Shown here: one piece after another, positions 33,930 through 42,984 of the stretch
Layout: every line of letters begins with the position of its first letter
Numbering within the stretch: position 1 is the first letter of the stretch
Source of the DNA: DATAGF01 sp963835685
Lineage (GTDB): Bacteria > Actinomycetota > Thermoleophilia > Miltoncostaeales > Miltoncostaeaceae
Direction: 5' to 3'
Assembly: GCA_963835685.1 (NCBI GenBank)
Contig: CAWIGI010000016.1
Location: 124,001 to 188,000, forward strand
Length of the DNA stretch: 64,000 nucleotides
Translations under genes and position numbers: made by a program
Notes under the pieces: model-generated
The model's database searches: none
Told to the model about the DNA's origin: nothing
Seen by the model: the letters and a program-made list of their open reading frames with translations, nothing else

Positions 33930-35111
33930 GTGCCCGACACCACTGAAGCCCCAGATCGCCCGAACACCGAGATCCGGCCATTCCGGATCGAGATCCCCCA
34001 AGCCGAGCTCGACGACCTCCGCGACCGCTTGGCGGGCACCCGCTGGCCCAACGAGCTCCCGGGCATCGGCTGGAGCCGCGGCGTGCCGCTCGACTATCTC
34101 ATGGAGCTGGCCGAGTACTGGCGCACCAGCTACGACTGGCGCGAACACGAGTCGCGGCTCAACGAGCTCCCGCAGTTCACCACCACGATCGACGGCGGCA
34201 ACGTGCACTTCCTGCACGTCCGTTCCCCTGAGCCCGAGGGCTTGCCGCTGATCATCACCCACGGCTGGCCGGGCTCGATCGTCGAGTTCCTGGACATCAT
34301 TGGGCCGCTGACCGACCCCCGCGCCAATGGCGGCGACCCGGCCGACGCTTTTCACCTGGTGATCCCCTCGATCCCCGGCTTCGGGCTCTCGGGGCCGACG
34401 AGCGAGCCCGGGTGGTCCGCGGGGCGAGTCGCCGGCGCCTTCGCGGAGCTGATGAGCCGGCTCGGGTATGACCGCTACGGCGCGCAGGGCGGCGATGAGG
34501 GCGCGATCATCTCCCCAGACCTCGGCCGGGCCGCTCCCGACCACATCGTCGGCGTGCACGTCAACGCGGCCACGGTCGGATTCATGCCGTTTCCGCCGCT
34601 TGAGGAGTCAGAGCTCGCCGAGCTCAGCGAGGCGGAGCGGGCCCGCGTGGCGCGAATCGCGGAGTTCCTGGACGACGAGTTCGGCTACGCGCAGATCCAG
34701 TGAACGCGACCGCAGACGCTCGCCTACGGTCTCACCGACTCACCCGTCGGCCAGCTGGCCTGGATCGTGGACAAGTTCCAGGGATTCACGCACGGCTCCG
34801 GGGTGCCCGAGGACGCCGTCAACCGCGACCGCATGCTCACGAACGTGATGCTCTACTGGCTGACCGGCACCGCTGGGTCCTCGGCGAGCATCTATTACGA
34901 GGACAAGCACTCCGGTGCGTGGCCGCAGCCGTCGGGCGTTCCCACCGGCGTCGCCCTCTTCGCCGAGGACATCTCGATCCGGCGCTACGCGGAGCAGAGC
35001 AACAACATCGTCCACTGGTCGGAGTTCGATCGCGGCGGCCATTTCGCGGCTCTGGAGGCACCCGACCTCCTCATCGGCGACGTGCGGGAGTTCTTCCGAC
35101 CACACCGCTGA
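33930..35111 (+). pseudogene. Epoxide hydrolase with in-frame TGA
   Basis: A 393-codon alpha/beta-hydrolase of the EHN-domain epoxide hydrolase family. The N-terminal lid domain (residues ~12-120: FRIEIPQAELDDLRDRLAGTRWPNEL) is followed by HGWPGSIVEF (oxyanion motif, ~112-121) and YGAQGGDEGAII with the nucleophile Asp. A TGA at 34701-34703 interrupts FGYAQIQ-*-TRPQTLAYGLTDSPVGQLAW; the frame continues unchanged to DRGGHFAALE (catalytic His) and the natural end. The interrupted position is Gly or Ser in relatives, so a single base change explains it. Only a 257-residue inactive product is expected unless the stop is read through. A GTG start follows AAAGGA. Confidence 0.87.
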
Positions 35112-35774
35112 CGCGACGCGGCGGCGCTGCGGCTCGACTCGGCGCGGCGTGAGTGGCCGTGCCGCGCTTTCGCGCCGTCGCAGAAGCGATCGTCTCGACC
35201 GACGCGCTGATTCCCTCCCGCTCCGGACGAGAAGCAGGAGCGACGGCACAGGCTGCCCGCGCCAGGGCGCCCCATGACGTCTGAAGGTGACATGTTGCCC
35301 TCCACGACCACGGCCCACAGGGGCCCTGGTTCATCGGGCTGAGCAGTCGGATAGGGCGGATCACCCCTCCGGTACGCTCACCACGGGGGTAGAAGGCCCT
35401 TGCCGGCGGAGGTGTGTGCCCTCACATTTCAGGGTCGATGCGTCAGCGCGGCTCCGCCCGCGGCGCCGGCAAAGGGAATCGACGACATCGCCGCCGGCCC
35501 CCACGGCAACCTCCCGCGCGGGCTGGACCGACCGCCTGGAGCGCCTCGGCAGTCCGACTGCGCCGCTGGAGCCTCGCGCCGGAGCCGTCCGTCCGGCACC
35601 GGTCATCCGGTCGAACGGATCGGCGGACGCACGACTGGCTGGCTCACGCTCCCGCGTCGTCCGCCCGATCCTCTGTTCGGCCGATCCCGGGGCCGATCGT
35701 TATGCGGCGACTCTCTCACATGTCCTTGTGAGAAGGGAGATGCTGGACGACGCATCGCACGGAAGGGAGAAACG
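35112..35774. other. Intergenic region with dispersed motif and inverted repeat
   Basis: This 663-bp gap has no supported gene. It holds copy 2 of the dispersed motif (35276-35293, minus strand) and, 42 bp before the aldo/keto reductase start, the hairpin TCTCACATGTCCTTGTGAGA (35714-35733). Confidence 0.45.
35276..35293 (-). repeat. Dispersed motif ATGTCAYCCTCAGACGCC, copy 2
   Basis: On the minus strand, ATGTCACCTTCAGACGTC. Its upstream flank TGTGGGCCGTGGTCGTGGAGG is identical over 21 nt to that of copy 3 at 39010. In frame it reads LWAVVVEGNMSPSDVMG. Confidence 0.7.
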
Positions 35775-36734
35775 ATGCCGGAGACACGGCTGACGACGGC
35801 CCCGCTCGGAAACACCGGCCTGGAGATCACCCACCTCGGCTTCGGAGCCTGGGCGCTGGGCGGCGCGGGCTACGACTGGAGCTGGGGCGCGCAGGACGAC
35901 GAGCAATCGATCGCGGCGATCCACCACGCCCTCGAGCTCGGCGTCAACTGGATCGACACGGCCGCCCAGTACGGTTTCGGGCACTCCGAGGAGGTCGTGG
36001 GGCGCGCGCTGGCGGGGCTCGACGAGCGCCCGTACGTGTTCACCAAGGGCGGGCAGCCCGAGGGCCCCGGGCGGACGACGACCCAGAGCCTCCGGCGCGA
36101 CTCGCTCCGGCGCGAGCTCGAGGGGAGCCTCGCCCGGCTCGGGGTCAACGCGATCGACCTCTACCAGATCCACTGGCCGATCCCCGAGGCCGAGATCGAG
36201 GGGGGGTGGTCAACGGTGGTCGAGTTCCGCGACGAGCGGCTGGTGCGCCACATCGGGGTCTCGAACTTCGACGTCGAGCAGCTGCGGCGGATCCAGACGA
36301 TCGCCCCCGTCGAGACCCTCCAGCCTCCCTACTCGCTGGTCAACCGGCACGTCGAGGAGGGGATCCTCCCCTTCGCCGAGCGCGAGGGCATCGGCGTGAT
36401 CGTCTACTCGCCGATGGGCTCGGGGCTGCTTACCGGGGCGATGACGCGCGAGCGCATCGCGGGCCTCCCGGCCGACGACTGGCGCAAGCACAACCCACGC
36501 TTCCAGGAGCCGGAGCTGTCGCGGAACCTCGACCTGGTCGAGCGGCTGAAGGCGGTCGCCGGGCGGCTCGAGACGGCCCCGGGCGCGGTCGCCGTCGCCT
36601 GGACCCTGCGCCACCCGGCCGTCAACGGGGCGATCGTCGGCTTCCGCCGCCCGGACCAGGTCAACCCGATCCTGCCGGCGGCGAGCCTCGAGCTCAGCGA
36701 GGACGACGTCGCCTTCATCGAAGGGAGGGCGTGA
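35775..36734 (+). CDS. Aldo/keto reductase
   Basis: A 319-residue NADPH-dependent oxidoreductase with the (beta/alpha)8 AKR fold. The catalytic tetrad is visible: Asp61 in WIDTAAQYG, Tyr66 in the same motif, Lys91 in VFTKGG and His133 in QIHWPIPE. The nucleotide-binding end has VAVAWTLRHPAVNGAIVGFRRPDQV. It resembles the general stress/sugar-metabolism branch (YajO/IolS-like). The ATG at 35775 follows GGGAGAAACG. One base separates its TGA from the ATG of the next dehydrogenase, so both belong to one operon, perhaps for a sugar acid or hydroxyacid. Confidence 0.9.
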   Translation: MPETRLTTAPLGNTGLEITHLGFGAWALGGAGYDWSWGAQDDEQSIAAIHHALELGVNWIDTAAQYGFGHSEEVVGRALAGLDERPYVFTKGGQPEGPGRTTTQSLRRDSLRRELEGSLARLGVNAIDLYQIHWPIPEAEIEGGWSTVVEFRDERLVRHIGVSNFDVEQLRRIQTIAPVETLQPPYSLVNRHVEEGILPFAEREGIGVIVYSPMGSGLLTGAMTRERIAGLPADDWRKHNPRFQEPELSRNLDLVERLKAVAGRLETAPGAVAVAWTLRHPAVNGAIVGFRRPDQVNPILPAASLELSEDDVAFIEGRA

Positions 36735-36735
36735 G

Positions 36736-37629
36736 ATGCCGACGACCACGAGCATCGGCTTCGTGGGCCTCGGGCACATGGGCGGCAGCATGGCGGCCCG
36801 CTTCCTCGCCGCCGGGCACCCGGTGTACGGCGAGGAACGACACCGAGAGCACGCCGAGGACCTCGTGCGGGAAGGGCTGCGATGGCGCGACACCCCGCGC
36901 GAGGTGGCCGAGGCCGCCGAGGTCGTGTTCACGTCCCTTCCCGACGACGGCGCGCTCGAGGCGGCCGCCTCGGGAGCGGACGGGATCCTCGCCGGCCTCG
37001 CCGCCGACAAGGTGTGGGTCAACATGAGCACGGTCAGCCCGCACGCGAGCGCCGAGCTGGCGCGGCGGGCACAGGAGCGCGGGGCGGCCATGCTCGACGC
37101 CCCGGTGTCGGGAAGCGTCCCCCAGGTGCAGGCCGGGACGCTGACGATCATGGTCGGCGGCGACGAGCGGGCCTACGCGCGCGTCGAGTCGCTGCTGCGC
37201 GAGCTCGGGACGCCGGCCTACATCGGCGGGAACGGCCAGGGCCTCGTGGTCAAGCTCGCGATCAACATCAGCCTCGCGGTACAGATGCTCGCGTTCGCCG
37301 AGGGTCTCCTCCTCGCCGAGCGGTCCGGCGTGGACCGGCAGCGCGCGCTTGACGTGATGGCGGCGAGCGCCATCGGCTCGCCCATGCTGAAGGCGCGCGC
37401 CCCGATCGTCCTCGACCCACCCGACGAGGCGTGGTTCGCCCTGGGGTTGATGCAGAAGGACGTCGAGCTGGCGCTCGACGCCGCGCGTCGGCTCGAGATC
37501 CCGCTTCCGACCGCCGGCCGCGCGGACGAGATCCTCCGGGAGGCGCGAGCCCTGGGGTACGAGCGGCGCGACCTCGCGGCGCTGTTCCAGGTGCTGGAGC
37601 AGCTCGCGACCCGGAAGCCGCACTCGTGA
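36736..37629 (+). CDS. 3-hydroxyisobutyrate dehydrogenase-like NAD(P) oxidoreductase
   Basis: A 297-residue beta-hydroxyacid dehydrogenase. The Rossmann motif is GFVGLGHMGGSMA (residues ~8-20). The substrate-site signature is DAPVSGSVPQVQAGTLTIMVGG (~121-142), and the catalytic Lys173 sits in GLVVKLAINI. The all-helical second domain ends at the C-terminus. Family members act on 3-hydroxyisobutyrate, tartronate semialdehyde, glyoxylate or imines (IRED-like), and the sequence does not decide between them. It is cotranscribed with the preceding aldo/keto reductase. Confidence 0.9.
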   Translation: MPTTTSIGFVGLGHMGGSMAARFLAAGHPVYGEERHREHAEDLVREGLRWRDTPREVAEAAEVVFTSLPDDGALEAAASGADGILAGLAADKVWVNMSTVSPHASAELARRAQERGAAMLDAPVSGSVPQVQAGTLTIMVGGDERAYARVESLLRELGTPAYIGGNGQGLVVKLAINISLAVQMLAFAEGLLLAERSGVDRQRALDVMAASAIGSPMLKARAPIVLDPPDEAWFALGLMQKDVELALDAARRLEIPLPTAGRADEILREARALGYERRDLAALFQVLEQLATRKPHS

Positions 37630-37898
37630 TCAGGTTTCTCCGGCGCTTCTCCCGAGCCGGTGGGGCACGATGAGCATCGCGGCGAACAGCGAGATGGCCC
37701 ATACGGCGAGGACGCGAGCGGGCGGGCATGCTGGTCGTCCGGGAAGTACACCGCGTCGCAGAGCGCGGTCACCGTCACCCCCCAACGGGAGCACTGCGAG
37801 TGGAAGTCGAACGGGGGCGGGAGCAGCGGCGGCGCGACGGCGCCGCCCGACGCGCTGTGGCCGAGGACGACGAAGCGCTGATGACTCGGACGGCGGTG

Positions 37899-38462
37899 TC
37901 AGTCCGACTCAGCGCGGGCGCGCCCGTAGCGCTCGTAGATCACGCGCGAGCCGAACGTCCTGGTCTCGATCAGGTCGAGCGCGACGTCTTCGGTGACCGG
38001 CGGCAGGAACGGCGTGCCGCCACCGACGACGACCGGATAGCGGAACATGCGCAGCTCGTCAACGAGGCCGAGCTCGACAGCCGCCGCGGCCAGGCCGGCG
38101 CCGCCGATCGCGACGTCCTTGTCGGTCGCCTCGAGCGCCGCGGCGGCCTCCTCGGCCAGTGACGCCTCGGCGAGCCGGGCGTTGCCCCGGACGCCGTCGA
38201 GCGTGCGGCTGAAGACGACCTTCGGGATCGCGCACCAGACGTCGGCGAACGCGGCCCCGAGCTCGTTGTCGCGCATCGACGGATCCGTCTCCCACACCAG
38301 CATCGTCTCGTAGAGCCTGCGGCCGCAGAGAAAGCCGCCGAGCTCGCGTGTCTGCGCGAGGTGGAACCGAAACTGCTCCTCGCTGGGGACCGACCACCCG
38401 AACGCGCCCTCGCGGTCGGCGATGAAGCCGTCCACCGAGACGCCCATCGAGTAGATCAGCAT
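37899..38462 (-). CDS. RibD C-terminal-domain reductase (DHFR-like)
   Basis: A 187-residue protein of the bacterial bifunctional deaminase-reductase C-terminal family (PF01872), with a DHFR fold. The start IYSMGVSVDGFIADREGAFGW matches the usual 'mSLDGyia' motif. LGGFLCGRRLYETM follows, then DVAIGGAGLAAAAVELGLVDELRMFRYPVVVGGGTPFLP near the C-terminus, the dinucleotide-binding strand and loop. Stand-alone members such as YyaP are NADPH reductases of unknown substrate and often drug-resistance-associated. It is convergent with the HIBADH-like gene; the 269 bp between them hold no gene. Confidence 0.87.
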   Translation of the reverse strand: MLIYSMGVSVDGFIADREGAFGWSVPSEEQFRFHLAQTRELGGFLCGRRLYETMLVWETDPSMRDNELGAAFADVWCAIPKVVFSRTLDGVRGNARLAEASLAEEAAAALEATDKDVAIGGAGLAAAAVELGLVDELRMFRYPVVVGGGTPFLPPVTEDVALDLIETRTFGSRVIYERYGRARAESD

Positions 38463-38787
38463 GGCTTCAGACCGTCGGGCCGGAGCGATCGACGATGATC
38501 AGTGATGAGGTCAACCCTTAGGCTCGATATCGGGCTCTCCTTCCTTCTGCGGTGTGCTTCGCCGTTAGTGACCGATCGCGAGACGAGAACTCATCGTCGT
38601 GGGCGCTCCAAGCGATCGTACGGCCATTTGCCAGCGCCGCACTGAGATCCCGGAAGCGGAACCCTTACGGGCACTTTCCTGCATAGGGGCGCCTTCCCGG
38701 CGGAGCCGAGCGACAACCGGGACATCACATCACGCCCGCCTTCACGCGCGAGCGAGCGCCTCGGCCGCCAACGCCTGCGCTCCTGCC

Positions 38788-38927
38788 CTGGACGATGAGC
38801 AGGAGCGCAGGTCGAGACTGCTCCTCCCCCACGAAGGGAGCAGTCTCGGGCGCCTCGGTCCGAGGGGCGCCGGCTGGGGCCTCACCAAACGCGGCAGCGA
38901 CCCGACGACTTCGGAAACCGCTTCTAA
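38788..38927. repeat. 140-bp dispersed repeat, copy B
   Basis: About 94% identical to 18938-19077, with no gaps. The hairpin CGAGACTGCTCC ... GGAGCAGTCTCG is at 38812-38847. Both copies keep the same open reading phase (LDDEQERRSRLLLPHEGSS), which may reflect ancestry or chance. Confidence 0.8.
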
Positions 38928-39009
38928 GCTAGGGGCGTTCTACCCCTCTCTGCCGGAGCCGCGCCGACGCATCGACCTGGCGCTGTGGGCCGTGGTCGTG
39001 GAGGTCGGT

Positions 39010-39027
39010 ATGTCACCCTCAGACGCC
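39010..39027 (+). repeat. Dispersed motif ATGTCAYCCTCAGACGCC, copy 3
   Basis: ATGTCACCCTCAGACGCC, preceded by TGTGGGCCGTGGTCGTGGAGG as in copy 2. It reads ALWAVVVEVGMSPSDAIG in frame. Confidence 0.7.
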
Positions 39028-39274
39028 ATCGGGCAGCCTCTGGGCGGCCCCCGTTCTGCTGATGGCGGCCTGGCCGGGCGCGTGCCATGGCCGCCGACGT
39101 AACGCCACGGGTGGGCGGTAGAGGAACGCGCAGAGCATTTTCGAGCCGCCCCCCGGTCCTCGTGCTGGCTCGGGGGGGAGGCCCAGATCAGGATCAGGTC
39201 CTGCCATGAGCTGGCGCCTCCTGCCATGACGCGCGGCTGAGTCGATCCATCAGCCGGGCACTATCCTCGATGGT

Positions 39275-40324
39275 GTGCCCGGCCGGTGGCTCCTTGGGCT
39301 GGCGCTCGCCGCCCTCGCGGCGCTGGGCGGCTGCGGCTCTGGATCGGACGGGGGCCCGGAGGCACGAGAGACCGCCACCGCCCAGGCCGCCACCGCGGAC
39401 CGCGCCGTGCCCCCGGCGCGCCGGCCCCGCACGAGGCTTCGCGAGTTCTCCGTCTTCGCCGGCGCGCACCCGCACGACGTGGCGCCGGCGCCGGGCGGCA
39501 CGGTCTGGTTCACGGCCCAGGACGCCGGCGAGCTGGGCCGGCTGGACCCGCCCACCGGGCGCATCCGGCGCGTCCCGCTGGGGCCGGGCTCTGCGCCGCA
39601 CGGCGTGATCGTGGGTCCCGACCGGGCGGCCTGGGTCACCGACGGCGGCCTCAACGCAATCGTCCGCGTCAACCCCCGCTCGCTCGAGGTGCGCCGCTAC
39701 CCACTGCCGCCCGAGCGCGCCGGCGCGAACCTCAACACGGCGACCTTCGACCGCCGCGGCCGGCTCTGGTTCACCGGCCAGAGCGGGGTCTACGGCCGCC
39801 TGGACCCGCGCACGGGGCGCATGCGCGTCTTCGAGGCGCCCCGCGGCGCCGGGCCGTACGGCATCGCCACCACGCCCAGGGGCGAGGTCTGGTACGCCTC
39901 GCTGGCCGGCAGCCACATCGCGCGGATCGACCTGCGCAGCGGCCGGGCCCGGGTCGTGGAACCGCCCACCCCCGGCCAGGGTGCCCGCCGCGTCTGGTCG
40001 GACTCGCGCGGGCGGCTGTGGGTGAGTGAGTGGAACGCCGGCCAGGTGGGCCGCTACGACCCCCGCACGGGTCGCTGGCGCGAGTGGCGGCTTCCCGGTC
40101 CGGATCCGCAGCCCTACGCGGTGTTCGTGGACGAGCGCGACATGGTCTGGCTCACCGACTTCGGGGCCAACGCCCTGGTGCGCTTCGACCCTGCGCGCGA
40201 GCGCTTCCGCTCCTTCCCGCTGCGCTCCCCTGGGGCGAGCGTCCGGCAGCTCCTCGGCCGCCCCGGGGAAGTCTGGGGCGCCGAGTCGGGCGCCGACCGG
40301 CTCGTCGTGGCGCGGACGGGCTAG
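39275..40324 (+). CDS. Lipoprotein beta-propeller, virginiamycin B lyase-like
   Basis: A 349-residue exported lipoprotein: signal peptide MPGRWLLGLALAALAALGGC, with the lipobox LGGC (Cys20). The mature part is a seven-bladed propeller with the Vgb repeat pattern: PHDVAPAPGGTVWFTAQDAGELGRLDPPTG, PHGVIVGPDRAAWVTDGG, NTATFDRRGRLWFTGQSG, GIATTPRGEVWYASLAGSHIARID, and so on. True Vgb inactivates streptogramin B by linearisation and keeps a Mg-binding His/Glu set; many actinobacterial relatives are uncharacterised and anchored outside, so antibiotic resistance cannot be assumed. The GTG start is leaderless (TATCCT 7 nt upstream). Confidence 0.85.
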   Translation: MPGRWLLGLALAALAALGGCGSGSDGGPEARETATAQAATADRAVPPARRPRTRLREFSVFAGAHPHDVAPAPGGTVWFTAQDAGELGRLDPPTGRIRRVPLGPGSAPHGVIVGPDRAAWVTDGGLNAIVRVNPRSLEVRRYPLPPERAGANLNTATFDRRGRLWFTGQSGVYGRLDPRTGRMRVFEAPRGAGPYGIATTPRGEVWYASLAGSHIARIDLRSGRARVVEPPTPGQGARRVWSDSRGRLWVSEWNAGQVGRYDPRTGRWREWRLPGPDPQPYAVFVDERDMVWLTDFGANALVRFDPARERFRSFPLRSPGASVRQLLGRPGEVWGAESGADRLVVARTG

Positions 40325-40442
40325 CCCGGCGGATCGAAGAACGCGAGGACGACCCCGCCGGGCTCGAGCCCGCGCCGGGCGAGCCGGCGCGCCCGCTCGG
40401 GCTCGCGGAGGCTGCCCCCAGTCCCCGACGCTCTCGAGGCCG

Positions 40443-40757
40443 TCAGCCGTAGGTCTTCACCGCGGCCGCGAAGGCCGGTCCCGCGGCCTCGAGGTCGGCG
40501 GGAACCATCGCGGGACGGAAGCTGAGCTTGGCGTCGAGCGCGAGAAACCACGGCTCCGCGATCCGCGGGATGTCGGACTCCGCCGCGATGTCGATGATCA
40601 TGATGCCCGTGCGGACCCCGTCGAGCTCCGTGAAGTAGACCGCCTCGGGCTTCTGCTCCGCGAGGATCGTTCCGATTGTCTCGCCGAGCTTCCCGCTGCG
40701 TACCAAGTCGTTCGCCTTGGCGGTGTCCATCTGGACCAGCAGAACGTGGCGCACCAT
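40443..40757 (-). CDS. Small ferredoxin-fold hypothetical protein
   Basis: A 104-residue protein, probably an alpha/beta dimeric-barrel type (DUF3303-like). It starts MVRHVLLVQMDTAKANDLV, followed by LGETIGTILAEQKPEAVYFTELDGVRTGIMIIDIAAESDIPRIAEPWF, then AKLSFRPAMVPADLEAAGPAF. The ATG at 40757 is preceded by GAGGAGGAG. The frame is open another 46 codons upstream, but that part is low-complexity. No neighbour suggests a function. Confidence 0.65.
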   Translation of the reverse strand: MVRHVLLVQMDTAKANDLVRSGKLGETIGTILAEQKPEAVYFTELDGVRTGIMIIDIAAESDIPRIAEPWFLALDAKLSFRPAMVPADLEAAGPAFAAAVKTYG

Positions 40758-41177
40758 CTCCTCCTCTTCATCGCCAGGGCACAACCCTCCCACGAGCACG
40801 GCGCCGGTGCGGTCCCCGGTGTGACCCGGATTGAGGAAAACGCGTCGTTTGCGGGGTGGGTCCCGTCTGGCGCACCTCGCGAAGAGCCCGCACACACGGG
40901 CTGTTCTGCCTATCGGCCTCGGTCAAGGTCGAGCCCGAGCTGGCCGCCGCCGTCGGAGTGGCCCCATCTGCTCGGCGATCAGCTTGAGGTCGTCCGGCCG
41001 CCGCAGACGACCGTGGAAGAGCGGTTCGCCGCTCCTCTCCACCTTCAATTTATACCTGATCCGAGGCGCTCATGAGGCCATGATTCGTGCCGCATAATCG
41101 CCCGCCCAAGCCGGAACCACGGAATGGAGGAGCGCAATGGGCGGGTTGTTCTCGAAGTATCGGCCGGGAGCCTGGCG

Positions 41178-42680
41178 ATGACCGAGCATGCGGTGGTGAT
41201 TGCCGGAGGAGGGCCTGCGGGGATGATGCTGGCGGCTGAGTTGGCGTTGGCGAAGGTCAACGTCGCGGTCGTCGAGCGGCGTCCCGATCACGTGCTCGTT
41301 GGCTCACGGGCCGGCGGTGTTGGCTCGCGCACGATCGAGGTGCTGGATCAGCGTGGGATCGCCGATCGGTTCCTCTCGGAGGGTCAGGTGGCGCAGGTCG
41401 CGATGTTCGCCGCGGCCACGTTGGACATGAGCGACTTCCCGACGCGTCATCCGTACTGGCTCGGGATCTTCCAGAACAAGATCGAGCGGATCATGGCCGC
41501 CTGGATCGCCGAGCTGCCGGTGCGGATCGATTACGGGCGTGAGGTGACCGGCTTCGCGCAGGACGACACCGGCGTCAACGTCGAGCTGTCCGACGGCGGG
41601 GCGCTGCGGGCGCGGTATCTCGTCGGGTGCGACGGAGGACGCAGCGTCGTCCGGAAGGCAGCCGCCATCGAGTTCCCGGGGTTGGATGCGACGAAGAGCA
41701 ACCTGATCGGCGAGGTCGAGCTGACCGAGGAACCGCCGCGCGGCGCCCGCCACGACGCGATCGGCGTCCATGGCATGCACACGCTGGAGGACGGGAGGAC
41801 GGTGCGGGTCGTCGTGACCGAGCAGCAGCTCGGGCCGAGCAGCGAGCCCACCCTGCGCGATCTCAGCGAGGCGCTCATCGCCGTGTACGGCACCGACTTC
41901 GGGATCCACAGCCCCACGTGGATCTCGAGGTTCACCGACATGACCCGTCAGGCCGCCGCCTACCGCGCGGGACGCGTGTTGCTGGCCGGCGACGCGGCGC
42001 ACGTGCATTACCCGGCAGGCGGACAGGGCCTCAGCCTCGGCGTGCAGGACGCGGTGAACGTCGGATGGAAGCTGGCTCAGGTGGTCAAGGGGACCTCCCC
42101 GGACAGCCTGCTCGACACCTACCACGCCGAGCGCCACCCGGTCGGCGTGCGGGCGTTGCGGCATACGTTGGCTCAGGGGGTGCTCCAGCGCCGGGACGAG
42201 CGCATGACGGCCCTGGTCGATGTCGTGTCGGAGCTCGTGAGCATGGACGAGCCTCGCAAGCGGATCGCCGGGCTCATGTCCGGGCTGGACATCCATTACG
42301 ACCTCGGCGAGGGGCATCCGCTGCTCGGACGCCGCATGCCGGATCTGGACCTCGTGACCGCCGACGGCCCGCTCCGAGTCTTCGAGCTGCTGCACGAGGC
42401 CGAGCCGGTGCTGCTCAACCTCGGTGAGCCCGGCGGACTCGACCTCACTCCATGGGCCGACCGGGTCCAACTGATCGACGCTGAACATGACGGCGTGTGG
42501 GAGCTTCCGGTCCTGGGCGCGGTCACCGCTCCCACTGCCGTGGTGATCCGTCCCGACGGATACGTTGCTTGGGTGGGAGAGGGCACCCACCTGGGGCTTC
42601 CTGAAGCGCTGACCACCTGGTTCGGACCGCCCACTGCCGAGCGCACGGGCGGCAAGGCGACCGCCAGGAAGAAGAGCTAG
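41178..42680 (+). CDS. FAD-dependent aromatic monooxygenase (rifampicin monooxygenase-like)
   Basis: A 500-residue class A flavoprotein hydroxylase. The FAD motifs are VVIAGGGPAGMMLAAELAL (residues ~5-23), the DG motif YLVGCDGGRSVVRKAA (~155-170) and the GD motif GRVLLAGDAAHVHYPAGGQGLSLGVQDAVNVGWKL (~272-306). A thioredoxin-like C-terminal domain (~370-490) ends in VIRPDGYVAWVG. Overall layout and motifs closely match the Rox/rifampicin monooxygenase and tetracycline/polyketide hydroxylase group. Its substrate may be an aromatic antibiotic or polyketide. The start is the ATG at 41178; an ATG at 41124 gives 18 extra residues. Confidence 0.88.
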   Translation: MTEHAVVIAGGGPAGMMLAAELALAKVNVAVVERRPDHVLVGSRAGGVGSRTIEVLDQRGIADRFLSEGQVAQVAMFAAATLDMSDFPTRHPYWLGIFQNKIERIMAAWIAELPVRIDYGREVTGFAQDDTGVNVELSDGGALRARYLVGCDGGRSVVRKAAAIEFPGLDATKSNLIGEVELTEEPPRGARHDAIGVHGMHTLEDGRTVRVVVTEQQLGPSSEPTLRDLSEALIAVYGTDFGIHSPTWISRFTDMTRQAAAYRAGRVLLAGDAAHVHYPAGGQGLSLGVQDAVNVGWKLAQVVKGTSPDSLLDTYHAERHPVGVRALRHTLAQGVLQRRDERMTALVDVVSELVSMDEPRKRIAGLMSGLDIHYDLGEGHPLLGRRMPDLDLVTADGPLRVFELLHEAEPVLLNLGEPGGLDLTPWADRVQLIDAEHDGVWELPVLGAVTAPTAVVIRPDGYVAWVGEGTHLGLPEALTTWFGPPTAERTGGKATARKKS

Positions 42681-42862
42681 CCCGACGGCCACGGCCCGCC
42701 GTCCGCGGTGTCGCCCGAGCCGCCGCCACGAATCTCGTCGTCGCCCGCCAGCCCGAGCAACCGGTTGACGCCGCCGTTCCCGGCCAGGGTGTCGTCGAAG
42801 GCGCTGCCCACCACGTTCTCCGTCAAGACGTTGTCGGCCTCGAACTGCGGGTAGGGGCCGCT
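42677..42862 (-). pseudogene. RTX (calcium-binding repeat) protein 3' fragment
   Basis: The minus-strand reading FEADNVLTENVVGSAFDDTL, AGNGGVNRLLGLAGDDEIRG and GGGSGDTADGG contains degenerate RTX nonapeptides (GGxGxDxxx). Together with the N-terminal piece at 43400-43571 it looks like the two ends of one secreted calcium-binding protein, separated by other gene fragments. Read alone it has no start. Confidence 0.55.
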
Positions 42863-42984
42863 CGACCCGCGGCTCGCAGGCCCTCCTGCCGCCATCTGCG
42901 GAGCGTCGGCTCGGAGACGCCCCGTTGCGTCGCCGGCGCCGGAGGGAAGAGGCACGATGCCAAGACCGGGCCCTCGGTACTAGA

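Larger units (their letters stand above)
38463..39274. other. Gene-free stretch with two dispersed repeats
   Basis: This 812-bp stretch contains copy B of the 140-bp repeat (38788-38927) and copy 3 of the short dispersed motif (39010-39027), only 83 bp apart. No supported gene lies here. Near its end the -10-like TATCCT (39262-39267) sits 7 nt before the GTG of the Vgb-like gene. Confidence 0.55.

Noticed and set aside
34701..34703. Programmed selenocysteine at the epoxide hydrolase TGA
   Set aside because: The position is Gly/Ser in the family, not catalytic, and no selenium genes or SECIS-like element were recognised in the window.
39275..40324. Streptogramin resistance enzyme (true Vgb)
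   Set aside because: It is a lipoprotein of the wider Vgb-like propeller group; the specific metal/catalytic residues of Vgb were not confirmed, so resistance should not be claimed.
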